In this document: one piece after another, positions 46,201 through 57,689 of the stretch
Numbering within the stretch: position 1 is the stretch's first letter
How the letters are laid out: each line of letters begins with the position of its first letter
Source of the DNA: Bolinopsis microptera
Lineage: Eukaryota; Ctenophora; Tentaculata; Lobata; Bolinopsidae
NCBI RefSeq assembly: GCF_026151205.1
Contig: NC_087078.1
Span: 6,899,675 to 6,963,674 of the forward strand
Direction: 5' to 3'
Length of the DNA stretch: 64,000 nt
The notes under the pieces: generated by a model
The model's database searches: none
What the model saw: the letters and a program-made list of their open reading frames with translations, nothing else
What the model was told of the DNA's origin: nothing
Made by a program: the position numbers and the translations under genes

Positions 46201-47898
46201 CACCTTCTGAATTAATAAAAACTTTTCATAATAATCAGAGTTCTGTTCCGGCGTACCTCCTGATATCTCACATTTAAAGTCGAGCACGATCTTCCCTGTA
46301 AGTTACGGAATAGTTGTGTCAGTGAGCTGTACGGAGGACAGAGAATTGAGGGGCGACAAAGTGATAACGTGTAACCAGGGTGTGCACTTCGAGTTCCTGG
46401 AAAAACCCAAGTGCAATGATTTCGGTACGTGCGATTTTGAGCTGACATATACATCTTTTTGAATTTTATACAATTTCTGTTTCAGCCGGTTAGAAAATGA
46501 AAATCTCTTCACAAACAATGTTCACGCAGAAGTGATAACACGTAAATTCAATATACTTGCACAAGTTTAGCATTTATATAATATAAGCAACAAAACAATT
46601 CGTATAATACCGGAGATAATATTAGATTCCACAGGAACTTGCACGGAGTTGCCGATAGGACGACACTTGAAAACGGATGATGTATTCCCGGTGAAGAAAG
46701 GAGCTGAGATATTCGTGAACTGCTTTGAGGGGTTCACCCTCACTTCAGGAGACAGAACGATAACCTGTGTACAAGACGCTGACTATATCTCATCGAGTCA
46801 ACTGCCTACTTGCATCCCTGGTAAGAAATTATTATTCAAAAGGTGAAATACATTGTGATGCCTGCACTATCGATCTAAATTCAAAAATTATTATACCAAG
46901 AAAGACAATCAGAAATCAGACTCTATGTAAATACTAAAATTTGTTTACAGAAAAGTGCACAAAATTGCCGAATATATTTGACTTGAAGACCAGCACCTCA
47001 CTTCCTGTGGATCACGGTACAATTGTGGAAATGGACTGTATCCCGGGGTACAGTCTGTCAGGGAGCAGACTCATCACCTGTATCAAGGACGAAAACTGGA
47101 GTTACTTGGATTCCCCACAGTGTATTTTAGGTAGGATTTTGTAGTGCTCTAAATAAGGGATTATGATTAAGGAATTGAGGCACGTTAGCAGTGTTAATTT
47201 GTGAGAAAGGGCAATTTGAGAGCACTTGGTATTATATCCAACCGGCAGCCTGCTATTGTCAACATTGAGATAGGTAACCGGTAACATCAGGAAAACGAAA
47301 AATTGGTTGAATTGAATAAATATTTCCGTATTCACCTGAAATTCTTTACTTCGCAGTCTTTGTCCAATTTATCATATCCTGTCCACAAACGGTCACCCCA
47401 TCATCTCAGATACTTGTACAGAACTACCAGCAGCTGTATCAGACATGATAACAACCAGCACCTTCCCCGTGATAGTAGGAACAGTGGTGGAAGTGAACTG
47501 CAAGCCTGGCCACACTCTCGCCGGGGACAACGGCATTACGTGTATCAGGGACACTTCCTTCACAATCAGTCAACGCCCTACCTGCACCATAGGTTTGATA
47601 ACCATTAAATCACAAATTTAGATCCATCATTAATATCAGAATAATGAAGAAATTTATGATAGTTGACAAGTGGAAGATACTAAAACTGTAACGTCAATCT
47701 GCAGATCGCTGTACGGGTATGATGATTGAGAACTACCTTTCAACTAACGCTACATTTCCTATCACGTACGGAACTGCGATCACAGTAGCTTGTGATCCTG
47801 AGTACTTGCTGGCGGGCAGTAAAGTGATAACTTGTGAGAAAGGGATTGTCTACTCTCACAAGTCTTCACGGCCTCAATGTGTTAACCCAGGTGAATAA
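40285..47898 (+). CDS. Secreted mosaic protein: N-terminal domain, 27 Cys-rich repeats, seven Sushi (CCP) domains
   Basis: Exons: 40285-40351, 40939-41382, 41657-42997, 45074-45217, 45428-45610, 45899-46084, 46239-46424, 46635-46820, 46951-47130, 47410-47592, 47705-47898. All introns are phase 1, so each internal exon is a 1-1 module; total 3294 nt, 1097 residues. Exon 1 is a signal peptide (MKILYLVLLLFRSCSSA). Exon 2 (residues about 23-170) is an unrecognised, probably beta-rich domain with three Cys (…GISIKCNGVLVAEMNF…DQCSSSVW). Exon 3 (171-617) has 27 units of 16 residues like CEAGEFSAAGSATCSE, of the ephrin-receptor-like (GCC2/GCC3) kind; exon 4 adds one more such Cys module. Exons 5-11 each encode one Sushi/CCP domain of about 61 residues (e.g. 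VTCIEEDDFS), the folds used in complement control and adhesion. No transmembrane helix follows. The last exon reads past a possible donor to TAA 47896-47898, with AATAAA 55 bp on. Role unknown; secreted adhesion or lectin-like recognition is inference. Confidence 0.88.
41660..42960 (+). repeat. 48-bp coding minisatellite, 27 units, with an 11-unit (528-bp) higher-order duplication
   Basis: Each 48-bp unit codes 16 residues and lies inside exon 3 of the mosaic gene. Marker units recur in the same order: the Val variant, the TCYEC variant, the KCSAAG variant and the ADGSATC…EAW variant appear at units 4, 6, 10, 12 and again at 15, 17, 21, 23. Hence units 3-13 (from about 41760) were copied as units 14-24 (from about 42288). 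The other two frames are also open across the array but give no sensible protein. Confidence 0.9.
43194..44069. repeat. Tandem segmental duplication inside intron 3 of the mosaic gene
   Basis: A segment of about 262 bp, from GACTGTGGGATA(TA)CTGAAG to CTTGATTTATAATC, occurs at 43194-43751 and again at 43808-44069. The first copy is longer only because it carries the hAT MITE at 43357-43644. Outside the insert the copies are almost identical. Confidence 0.88.
43357..43644. mobile_element. hAT-type MITE, 288 bp, with 8-bp target-site duplication
   Basis: Terminal inverted repeats CAGTGGCGTAACG / CGTTACGCCACTG match the CAGTGGCG-type ends common in non-autonomous hAT elements. The flanking duplication is GCTGTACG (43349-43356 and 43645-43652). 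The second copy of the surrounding duplication has the single uninterrupted site CTTGCTGTACGGCAAG, an exact pre-insertion allele. Inside are several GGCGCCCCCCT words. Confidence 0.93.
44190..45013. mobile_element. Palindromic element made of GCCGGCTTATA words, 824 bp
   Basis: The ends TTGGTAGATCACCGACCGGC and their complement bound two arms (about 44190-44575 and 44590-45013) packed with GCCGGCTATAA / TTATAGCCGGC words, themselves short palindromes. Several longer blocks (e.g. ACCACTTTCGATACCTAAACGG) recur. No coding and no clear target-site duplication. It sits in the same intron as the hAT MITE. Confidence 0.8.
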
Positions 47899-48586
47899 GC
47901 CAATTTACTAGCTGATATTAATATTATTGCATGTGGAAATAGCATATTAAATAATAAAATATGTTTTTTTTTATATAAGATTATCACAAATGTGATGAAA
48001 GTTGTAAGTAACAAGAAGTTTCTGATCAAGTGTTTGGATACCTTTCAGTGACCTGGCTCATTATCACTCACTCACTATTTCCACATTCCTGTTTCATTGT
48101 TGGAATGTGCATTGTGCAGTGATAATGCTATCAGATGGTTCTAGTTGACGACCCGTCCAATTGATGTGCGTGTATGTTGTTATGTAGTGTTATTTAAGTC
48201 ACCTCAGGATACTATAACGTCAGAGTTAAACCATAATTCCTTAAAGACAGATATCTTGTAATGAAGCAGGTACAATCCATGCTCGATATTTTATCGAGGG
48301 AAAATAAGATTTTAGTATCATGTTTGAATGACATGGATTGATTGTGGGTTATAGTAGTCGAAATCTTTCAATACCAATTAATTATCGTTCATTGAACTGA
48401 CCAAACTGATAGCAGGTAAGTGCAGATTTCAAAAATAAGCTGGTAAGGTTATTTGTATTGAGTTGAAAATTTTGAAACCTCGAAGCGACTCACCTGATTT
48501 AAATATTTTAATCTGTTTGGATATTAAGTTAGTTTCAATGCAAAAAACTAGTATATCTCTGTACCGCGATTTCACGATCTCGTCGC
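47899..48586. other. Intergenic after the mosaic gene
   Basis: Beyond the poly-A signal no exon is seen. Confidence 0.4.
47953..47958 (+). terminator. Poly-A signal of the mosaic-protein gene
   Basis: AATAAA lies 55 bp past the TAA at 47896-47898, with a T-rich run (ATGTTTTTTTTTATATAAG) right after it. This supports ending the gene with the seventh Sushi domain. Confidence 0.6.
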
Positions 48587-49270
48587 TTATTAGTCTAACT
48601 CTATGTAATAAGCGCTATGAGCTGGCACAGAATTTTTTGTTTCTGATTTTGATAAATTTGGTACCAAAAGTTGCCTCTAAATGTGAATAATGAAAATTCA
48701 CCGTGTAGCACGATAACGTCGAGCTGTATGTGGGCCTTTTTTGCATAGCAAGAGTGTACAAAGGACGAAAAATGGGTAATTTATTACCTAAAATGCATAT
48801 AACTCCTAACATATTGAATATTTTGAAATAATTCATACAGGATCGTAATGAGCTTAGTCAGACGCAACTTTTAGTACCAAAATTATAATATTTGAAGCAC
48901 AAAACTTTTCAAAAATTTGTTCAAAATTTCACACAAGGGGGGACCCTTGTGTTCAGATTTAAAATTTTTGAAAATAATTTTCCTTTAAATCTTAAAATAT
49001 TAGTACTAAAAGTTTTGTCTCGATGAGCTGATTACGATGCCATAATAATTATGTGATAATAACTGAAAATGTGAAAGTTATAGGCCAAAAACTAAAAATT
49101 TGCGCGAAAAAAGCACGCGCAGCAAACAAGCGCCGTGAAGCATTTTTAGCGAAAATTGCTACACGGTGGATTTATTTTATTCACATTTTTAGACAACTTT
49201 TTGTATCAAATTTATCGAAATCGGAGACAAAAAGTTCTGTGCTCGCGCTTGGCGCTTATTACACTGACTA
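48587..49270. mobile_element. Imperfect foldback element of about 680 bp
   Basis: The left arm (about 48587-48940) and right arm (about 48950-49270) are imperfect reverse complements. Shared blocks include GTAATAAGCGC, GCACAGAA.TTTTTGT, GATAAATTTG.TAC.AAAAGTTG and ACCGTGTAGC at matching distances from the centre. The centre is CACAAGGGGGGACCCTTGTG at about 48930-48955. The arms differ by many substitutions, so it is older than the palindrome at 36918. Confidence 0.7.
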
Positions 49271-50192
49271 TATATGAATCCCCCATTCAGTGAAAGAAAA
49301 TGTGAGCTAAGGAGAAGAAAATGACTGCGACTATCAACAAACTACGGACTACCGCAACTTCGTCGGAATTAAAGACGAACAACCTATCTAGCATCAAACA
49401 TGGTGAGCGTTTTTTATTTTAAATCAATGATATCTGAGTTCAATTGCATTTTAAGATCTAAAACCACCATAATTTCCATTCATTTTGCAATGAACATTTT
49501 TATGGACAATATATGTATATGTTTAGTTGGAAACATCAATATTTTTGTCTGGTACTATATCACTCTTTTAACGATACAAATCATTATCATGATGCACTGT
49601 GCTTGAATCTTGTTGGATATTTCATATTCAATACGAACTCAGACTTGAAAATCATTTCGACTTCGGACGTTGTTAGTGACCACTAACCTATGTCCTGTGA
49701 CCTGTGTGAATGGTTCGTACAACTTGAACAAGTACGCTGTGTGGTTCGTACTTCGTACAACAACTTTTGTTATTTGTCTTCTTTCAAGATAAGTATTTTT
49801 GATCAATTCTAATTTCAGGCAATAATGAACAATGAACTTTACATACCTATATAATTTTATTCACATTATATCCCAGGTTAAACAAACACCCAATGTCCCA
49901 AGTGTTGGGCCATTTGATAGATTTTGTAATTACTCCTTTAAAAATAACAAAAATGAAAAATATACTTTTTATCCACCACAATCCATTTCTACTTTAAAAT
50001 ATCAAATTTTCCTAAAACATTGTCTATCAAATGGATCGGTGAGGGACCAGGATTTATTTAATAACATTACCAATCGCTGATAATTTTTATTGCAGAATTG
50101 TCAGTTGCACAATTAGATACTGGTATACTATAAAACCTTCGCAGTGGCACCAACCCCCCCCCCTCTCCCTCTCTCTCTCTCACCCTCTCTCT
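49271..50192. other. Intergenic, one weak exon candidate
   Basis: An ATG frame at 49321-49402 (MTATINKLRTTATSSELKT…) ends at a consensus-like donor (GGTGAGC) in phase 1. A possible partner is the phase-1 acceptor before 52254 (ATTTCAG, then GSRALNLNLHH… to a stop). Nothing else supports this pairing. A CT-rich tract lies at 50148-50190. Confidence 0.25.
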
Positions 50193-50551
50193 ATGAGCAC
50201 TGGGAACACTGCGGTATCGACCTTATTTCTGAGAAGTCCGACTCTTGATCTTCTAAAGGAAGTAAGTTCATTTGACAGTCCTTAAATATTCACTACACCC
50301 TTACTATTTTCTAATAGTAATAATTAATATCTTTACCTCTTTTCAATTTTCTTTCTTACGGCTTACCCACACAATTCTCGCAAATCTCCCTCTAGCTCGT
50401 ACAAGTTAACAAAATATTGCTTGGTTTAATTTGCATCACTCGTCATACATCTTCCAGCTCCTTGAAGACAGATACGGCTAAAGAAATGAAGACTTCTAAA
50501 GAAGCTAGGCTAACACTGACATACAAAAGCGGAAAGCCAAACCCGGTTTGA
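50193..50551 (+). CDS. Candidate small two-exon gene, 74 residues
   Basis: ATG 50193-50195 opens a 69-nt exon (MSTGNTAVSTLFLRSPTLDL…) ending in a good donor (GAA|GTAAGT) in phase 0. The acceptor CCCTCTAG at 50395 opens a phase-0 exon (50396-50551) running to TGA at 50549-50551: a hydrophobic stretch (ILLGLICIT) then a Lys/Thr/Ser-rich tail. Splicing gives 74 residues without an internal stop. No family is recognised and the intron is only 134 bp. It may equally be chance. Confidence 0.3.
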
Positions 50552-52888
50552 TCGTTATGTCTTTTTTTTTAATTTTTTAAATTTTTTTTAAGAGAGGCTG
50601 GGCCAAGATAGCCCACGAGAGGATAGTATTGAGATGCTCTGCCTACCTCTGGGGTGTGGCAACCCTGGGGAAGGTTGCCGGTGAAATCAGAGTGATTGGT
50701 GGAGGATGGTGTAAGAAGTGATATGAGTCAAAATGATACGCTTAAATGCCAGCTTAAGCATCGTTATGTCTTGTTCTGTGTTCTTTAAATGTCGGTGTAA
50801 ACCTTCAGTCGGTTAGATTGTGACATGATCATTTAATTAAACATTTGATAATTTAAATGAAAGAAGTGTTATTATATATTGATACTTGACCAGTTTAACA
50901 AGATTCCAAACGATCTCAACTGTTTTTATTTCACAAACTCATGTGTCTGCCGTTAGAAATGTAAAACACATTTCATCAGGTAGCAGCAATAATTGCAGCA
51001 GCACCTAACGACGAGAAGGAAGTTTCGAAGAGACCATGAAGACTGTTCTGCCTTCTCCAAGAATATTGATCACAGATTAAATGATTAAGGTAAGATTTGA
51101 GTTTTTATAGTCATAATTTATTAATCTTCCTAGTGGCTCCCAAGTCAATTGATTCTTATAAAAACCAGAGGTACAATATCAGCTATTGAACAAAACTGCC
51201 AACATCTATTCAGAGGTGTTTACTTTATTCCTATCATCATGCTATAGTAGGATTATACTACTACTATATTTTGTTAGTACTACTGCTGTGTCATAAGATA
51301 TTAGTTGTGTGATCCAGGTTGGCTGTCAGAACGATGACCACACAAAGCAAAAATATCCCTTAAATCTTTTTCTTATTCTAAACTTATTCGAGCTTCTGAA
51401 ATCTGAATGCATGTTAGAATTATAGCCAATAGTTAATCTGCAATTTTTGTTGTATTTATTAAGTTATTAGGCATTGGCACCCTGAATCTTTATCTCTCTG
51501 TGTGTTTTTGAATTTTCATGAGCTGAGCAGAGGGAAGAGACTAAATTCTGACCTTCTCTTCCCTTCTCTGTCCTGGGCAGGGAATATTAACGGGTTAATT
51601 TACTAGAACTTCCAGTCTTCTGAATGTGAGTCTGGGATAAGGTATATTTGGTTATTCAGTATCGGCCTATTGGACCTTTATCTTGACTCTGTATCTTTGA
51701 ATTTTCATGAGCTAAGCAGAGGGAGCCAGTCCTAGTTTTTGATCACCACATTACTATTAGATAACAGGTCCTGGGTCGGCGATTAGAACAAAGCAACAAC
51801 CGTTTTATGAGATAAGTACGCAGACTATAGGCGCTTTTAAACTAGACTATGCAAATACAAGTCGCACAACTCATGATCCGATCTTACTTGAAGTTGATAT
51901 CTATAGAATCTTAGGATTTGACACTTGGTCCTTATTGATCAATGATCATGCAATAGCTTTACAAAATAACAGTCCCGTAGAATTTAAAACAAAGCAACTA
52001 CGGTTTAGAGGACCAAGTATTTAGTATAAACATTAAACGCCCTAAAACATGAATATTCAAATACTCGACTCCTCAAATCCTTCCATTCATGATACTTTTA
52101 AAATCTAAAAGTAAAGTGAGGTAAAATTTGCAAAATCATTGTCATTCTCCATTCACTGGATAATGTGTAATTATAAATTTATTACGCGCTTTTTCATAGG
52201 ATATTATAGATTTCTACTATCTTTTACTGATCAAGATCAAAATTCTATTTCAGGCAGTCGTGCTCTTAACCTAAATCTTCATCACACCATAAATATTAAT
52301 TATCGATCTCGTGTTGATTCTGAGAGAGGCAACAGTTAATATTTCAGATCAATTCTGTAAAAAAGAAAAAACATTACAAAAAGATATTCAGCGGAGACAA
52401 GATTGGATCAGCCTAAAGGAGCAGAAGAAGCATGAAAATTGATCAGCAGTCCTCTCATTTGAACATTGTGAAATCAATAGATTACTGTGCACAGACATGA
52501 TAAAAACACTTATTCACTTTTTAGTCATTCATGATGGGACATATTTTTAGAAACCAATACCTTTAAAGGTATTATTTCTATTTCACTTTTACTCGGGTGG
52601 TGATTTTCGAATTTTTAAATAGAATATTTTGGACTGAAGATGAGCCTTCTAAACGACTTCTGAGTCTAAATACTTTTATTTTTCTCTTTTAAAACCTCCG
52701 GTCGTAAAAAGTAACTTAAGTTACTTTTTGTTATTTTTCTTGGTTTAACAGAATATGTCTGTTTTATTGAATGATTACCCCTTTAAAGTTTAAACCTGGT
52801 ATCAATAATATAGAACAATTAGACACTGTTAAGGGATTTCTAATTTCTAGTACTTTAAACTTTACTAGTTAACTTTTTAAGTTAAGAT
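50552..52888. other. Intergenic, possible retroposed fragment
   Basis: At 50560-50592 a T/A-only run is followed by about 170 bp of moderately GC-rich sequence (GAGAGGCTGGGCCAAGATAG…). Read on the minus strand this looks like a short retroposed sequence ending in an A-rich tail. A segment around TTTTTGAATTTTCATGAGCT is repeated at about 51505 and 51695 with nearby 'AGCAGAGGGA'. No gene is supported. Confidence 0.35.
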
Positions 52889-53944
52889 TCAAACTCCATT
52901 TCCTATCTCGAACCCCCATAACTTGATGTTCTTCAAAGGTGAACGTGGGTTTACAATTTGCCCCCCGCATTCATTATCCGAGTCAGAGTTTTCTAAGTTA
53001 AGGTGAAGGTTTCTTTGGAGGTCAGGCTTATCATCCTTCGGAAACTTGTCTTGGGCTAAGTTTATGGTGTCCCCACTGAGGACTTTAAGTTTAGGGGACT
53101 TGTCGCTCTTTGAGATGGAGTTATAGCGTCGGAAGGTGAAGACCTTGTTGGGTTGAGATATTTTATCAGAGTAAGCATGTTCAGCTTTTGATTCTTCAGG
53201 TGCACCAACATTCAAATCACCGTTCTTTCTATCGGTGTGTGGAATGTTAGACTGATTTTGACAAGCTTCCCGATAACTTGGGGGCGACGTTTTATAAGGA
53301 GCATTGATACGAATTTGTTCGAGGTTTCCATCGGAGTCATTCGGGGTGTTACTAAGTTTTGCAAGCCTTGCTGTCGATTTACGATTAATTCTGCTAACCA
53401 GACATTCTTTCCACTTATCCTGAAAAAACGTGATGGTGGTAAGTTTAATTTTCAAGTTATTCCTTGATATTATCAACAATCAGCAATTAACGATCGATTA
53501 ACCACAATTAACCACTTGCAATGAATATTCAAAACATAAGTTTCCTGTTTACAAACCCCAAAAGCATTGACCTCCTCTAATGTTAGATAAACTTCCTCCT
53601 CCACCGCTGTAACTAGGTAATTGTAATGATCCTCTTCAAACCTGCAACAATAGATTTTTATCTTTAACACAAGGTGCTGGAAATTGATAGATAGGATCGA
53701 TGAGATAATCATAAATAGAAACTTTGTTTAGCTGGTAATGGTAAACTCTTGGATTTATTTTTAACTAATTTTATACAACTTCAAACATGTCAGCGTCCAA
53801 TAATGTAAATAACGCACTGTATAGCGATGGCATAAGGATAGTCCCCGATCTTTATTGAGAAGTACTCTCCTTTTCTTGGGTCTAGAGCTAAGATGATTAT
53901 ACTAACTTCGTACAAACAGCTCAGTATCGCAGCATCTATGTACC
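52889..53944 (-). CDS. 3' part of an unrecognised multi-exon gene with a PPxY tail
   Basis: Three minus-strand exons join in phase. 53818-53944 has acceptor TTAATTACAG and donor GTGCGT and encodes YIDAAILSCLYEVSIIILAL…IGDYPYAIAIQ. 53557-53641 has acceptor TTGTTGCAG and donor GTTTGT and encodes FEEDHYNYLVTAVEEEVYLT.... 52889-53419 has acceptor TTTTTTCAG and runs to the stop, encoding DKWKECLVSRINRKSTARL... and a hydrophilic tail. The first part looks like a folded alpha-helical domain; the last ~150 residues look disordered and contain PPSY, the PPxY ligand of WW domains, suggesting ubiquitin-ligase or Hippo-type partners (inference). Upstream exons beyond 53944 are not settled: a 19-bp piece after CCTTAG at about 54010 fits the phase, but this is weak. 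The donors are non-optimal. I do not recognise the family. Confidence 0.55.
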
Positions 53945-54429
53945 CTGTAATTAAATTCCAATTTAAGTGATTAATCCGTATTAATAAACTTAATAATGAG
54001 ACTAACGGTTCCACGAAATGAATTGCTAAGGAAGAGCCCTGAGCATATGAAAGTAGCATCATTTGATGTATTGTATGTAACACCCCCATACCATTATAAT
54101 AGGGTTAAACCGCTTTCCTAATGTGTTGAGTTATGATTAAAAAAACTGTTTTGGTCACGTGCGACAGTCTGATATTAATAAAACACTGATTTGATTTTTT
54201 ACTGTTTAGGGCTCGGATTAAGGGGGCATACACCAAATCTGTCCAGACCAAATGACCTCATAGGCAGTTCAGTGACCTTCTAGCGCACCGTTTCCACACC
54301 AAAAAAAATTATTTTGAGAATTCCCATTTTTGTAATCGAGCATTTCCTGGTTGAGAGTGCAATTTTCGGAAAAAATTATTTTGTGGTTGAGACGCTATAA
54401 GTTAATCATTTCTTGATTTCTGCTTATTT
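53945..54429. other. Unresolved stretch upstream of the PPxY gene
   Basis: This should hold earlier exons or the promoter of the minus-strand gene. A 99-codon minus frame covers 53790-54089 but contains the acceptor of the 53818-53944 exon, so its 5' half is probably intronic. Confidence 0.35.
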
Positions 54430-57300
54430 GGTTCACAGGTTTTTCCTAGACTCCGTGATAGGATATTAGCTTTCTGTACCAGTTTTAAGGAGCAGGAGCA
54501 GCCACTGGTGGAGTGGGCTTTCTGCTAACTATAAGAGATACATCGCAATCAGCCTCATTAAACCCAATGGCTCAAGGGTGCTGACTCCTCTTACAACGGA
54601 AATCCAGACTCACAAATATAACTGCCTATAGACCTACCGAGGCAGCACTAGTTGAAGAAAGCGAGATTTCCATAACACCCATAGACAGGCATGATTGATG
54701 TTCCATCGCACCACCTGCTGATCACAAGGGAGATATGAACGCACCGGCTTGAACGGAGAGGAGAAGAAGATTCCCGTTTGTGTACTTTCATACTCGTACC
54801 AATCGGAATGGAGAGCTACTGAGAGACACTGCCCTGGATGCGATATGGAACTTACCAATATCCCGCCTTCAAGAAAGAAGGTCAACAAGAGGGTGGACCT
54901 TCCTTAATCCGATGGACACGTAACAAGGTCAGATAATAGTGAACAATCATATCCTCAATACGGACGGAAGTGGAAAAACTCATTACAGAACACTGAAGAT
55001 TTACAACACTTTCAGTCGTTGGATACTGATCACAGAGTTGATAGTGTGTAAGATCAAAGTTAGCTTTAGAGAAAGCACAGGCCTCCGAAAAAAGTTAACA
55101 ATGATATAGTGCCCTGAAGTCGGATGTGAAGCTTCCAAATAATTATGCAATTGAGTTCGGAATAGATTTCTCTGGCCTGGTCGAGGAGGATGATGGGGCC
55201 ACTGAAAGCTACGGAAGCTGAGGGTGCTATTGAGGCGGCAAACAAGAGCCTTCTGCCAAAGAAGACTCGACAAAAGCAGATTGACCCCTCAAGTGACGCC
55301 AAGAGTGACAGTGCAAGGAGTTGACTGTTCTTGGCCAAAGGACCAAAACCAACAGAGCCTTGTTGAGAAAGAGAGAGGAAGTCGCCACTAAAAAGAATTT
55401 TACAGGCCTGCTACAAAGAGGTAAGGAGGAATCCTGAAAGGGAGAAAGATCAGGAAAGTCGAGGATACTGCTGACGTTGTAAGAACAAGGAAAGCTGGAA
55501 GCTTGTCAACGATATTTCAGGAGACAAACTCAGCTCTGGACGTCGTGGAAAGGGGCAGCTCAACAGAACGTCTGAGGAACTGGAGAAGCCACTTCTCTGG
55601 GGTTACTTGGGACAGGCCTCCACAGTCCCCTGACAATAGTATCCGATCAGGCATATACAACTCCACCACTGAACATAGAGGATGGCTCCCGTTCACCATT
55701 GATGAACTACGTCTTGCCAGAAAAGCAGATAGTAGTAGGCAAAAGCCTTAAGGTTATGATGGTATCTCACCTGAAAAACAAGTATGAAGAGGGTGACATC
55801 TATGACGTCCATCCTGAAGTTCTGCAACTATGCATTAATGTGATGGTCCTCATGCCCGATTCATGGAAACTCAGAAATATTGTTTCCTGTGCCAAAGAAG
55901 GGGACCACTAAGACCGCAACAACAAGAGGAATATCTCTGACATCGATAGTCAGTAAAACACTGAACAAAATGTTAGCTGAACAGGAAGAAGCCAAGTCTT
56001 GAGGAAGATTTTAAGGACAACCAACTGGTCTTTAGACCCTGGGCGCTCGTAACAACATCGCCACATCCTTCTCTACGAAGAATTATGGAGGGTGCTATAG
56101 CCAAAACATCATAAGGCCACCATGGTTTACGATAGCTTTCAAAAAGGCGATCGATCTAGTGTGCATAGAGTTTGCTCATGAAGAATATTGAAAGCATATG
56201 GCCATACCAGAAGCCATAAGTGCGGCTCATTGAGGGTATCAATACTGAGCAACAAAGGCAAAAAGTATTACAGCCGATGGTATATAACAGAAATGTTAGA
56301 TATCCTGGTGGAGTAACTGCAAGGAGACACTCTTGCCCCGTACTTTCATTATCGTTATGAACATATCATGACAGTGTCTAAATAGACGATGATGACTCGG
56401 ACTCGGGTTCACTCCTCAGGCCTGCACGGAGTAGAAGGATTGGTGCCGAAAAGATCGCAAGAACGTCGACTTTGCGATATGTAGGCCCTTATCACTATAC
56501 CGATTGCAGGGGGGGCAAACTACTCCTGGCAGGCTTGAGAAAGCAGCACTGATTGTTGGCAAGCCATGAACGCACTAAAACTAAGTTCATGACTCTGAAC
56601 ATGACCGAGAGGCGAGTAGTCTTAATAGTTGTTCTGTAAACCACTGGAAAAGGTACAGACTTTTGTTTACCTTGGAGCCTTGGATAGCAACAACAGAGAG
56701 GGAACCTTCGGGTCAGAAAAGCTAAGGCTTGGCACCTGCCACAAGCTTAAGAAGATGTGGAAGTCTGACCTTAGATGAGGACTGAAGATCCGTCATTTGT
56801 TGCTACTGTGGAATCAATACTCTTTAAATGGTTCTGAAACGTGGACTGTTTGACATAGCAATTGAAGAAACGCAATTGATGGCTGCTACAACTAGAATGC
56901 TAAGGATGGCACATAATGTGGGATTGTGAAAGCAGCGCAAACCAACCAAAGAAGTCTATGGCAACCAACGAGAGCGAACCATGAAGAACCAAGAGCGCAA
57001 GGAATGCGACTAGCGGCCATAATCCACCGGCACCCAGGGACAAGTCGCAAACTCGCTTGCTACAGCTTGGAACCAACTCATGGGTGGCGGAGTAAGGGTA
57101 GACCACCATGACCTCATGTTATAGCCAACGACTGACACGGTCTCAACGACACTGGAGAAATGGTCGGACTATGGCGGAATAGAGTTTTATAGACAGCGCA
57201 CCAAAACATCGGACCTGAAGCGCCTTAGTCAGATAAGTCACCGCTGCATTCAGAAATTCTCCGGGGGCGCCGTCATGCTTCTATCTATCACCATCACGGC
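54430..57300 (+). pseudogene. Fossil non-LTR retrotransposon (RT, many stops and frameshifts)
   Basis: Scattered in-frame blocks keep LINE order. About 54990-55500 is a linker-like charged region. About 55500-55750 reads RLRNWRSHFSGVTWDRPPQS… and PFTIDELRLARK; 55780-55910 reads VHPEVLQLCINVM and PDSWKLRNIV; 55915-55990 reads RGISLTSIVSKTLNKMLAEQ, the classic RT finger region. 56020-56110 resembles the FRPGRS…IMEGAI block. A C-terminal part near 56640-57110 recalls the LINE strand after the palm. The frame changes many times and stops are common, so it is long dead. It is a different family from the copies at 10081 and 27451. Confidence 0.65.
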
Positions 57301-57689
57301 CTATACAAATCCCAGCCTCCAATAACGAGAAAATCAGTCACACTGCACAAAAATTGTGAATATAAGACAAATGACCAAATGATGCTACTGGGTGAACAAC
57401 CTAACCCACAAAAGATTTCTGCTGGGTTCAACAGGCTGCAGAGAATGCTTGAGAAAATTTTCTCCAGCAAATGATGTCTCCATTAGACAGCTTCAATCCA
57501 CACGATAAATTTCAGTAACACTATTAGGTTTAACCCCTTTAATCGCGACCACTACCATCAAATCAAATAGTGAACATGATGAAACTGATATCAGATTTGA
57601 CTCGCAAGGGAACACAACGTCTAGTCTTCTAAATAACTGCAAAATAGTATACTGCGAACGCGATCAAAAATTACAAGGCTATGAATAAA

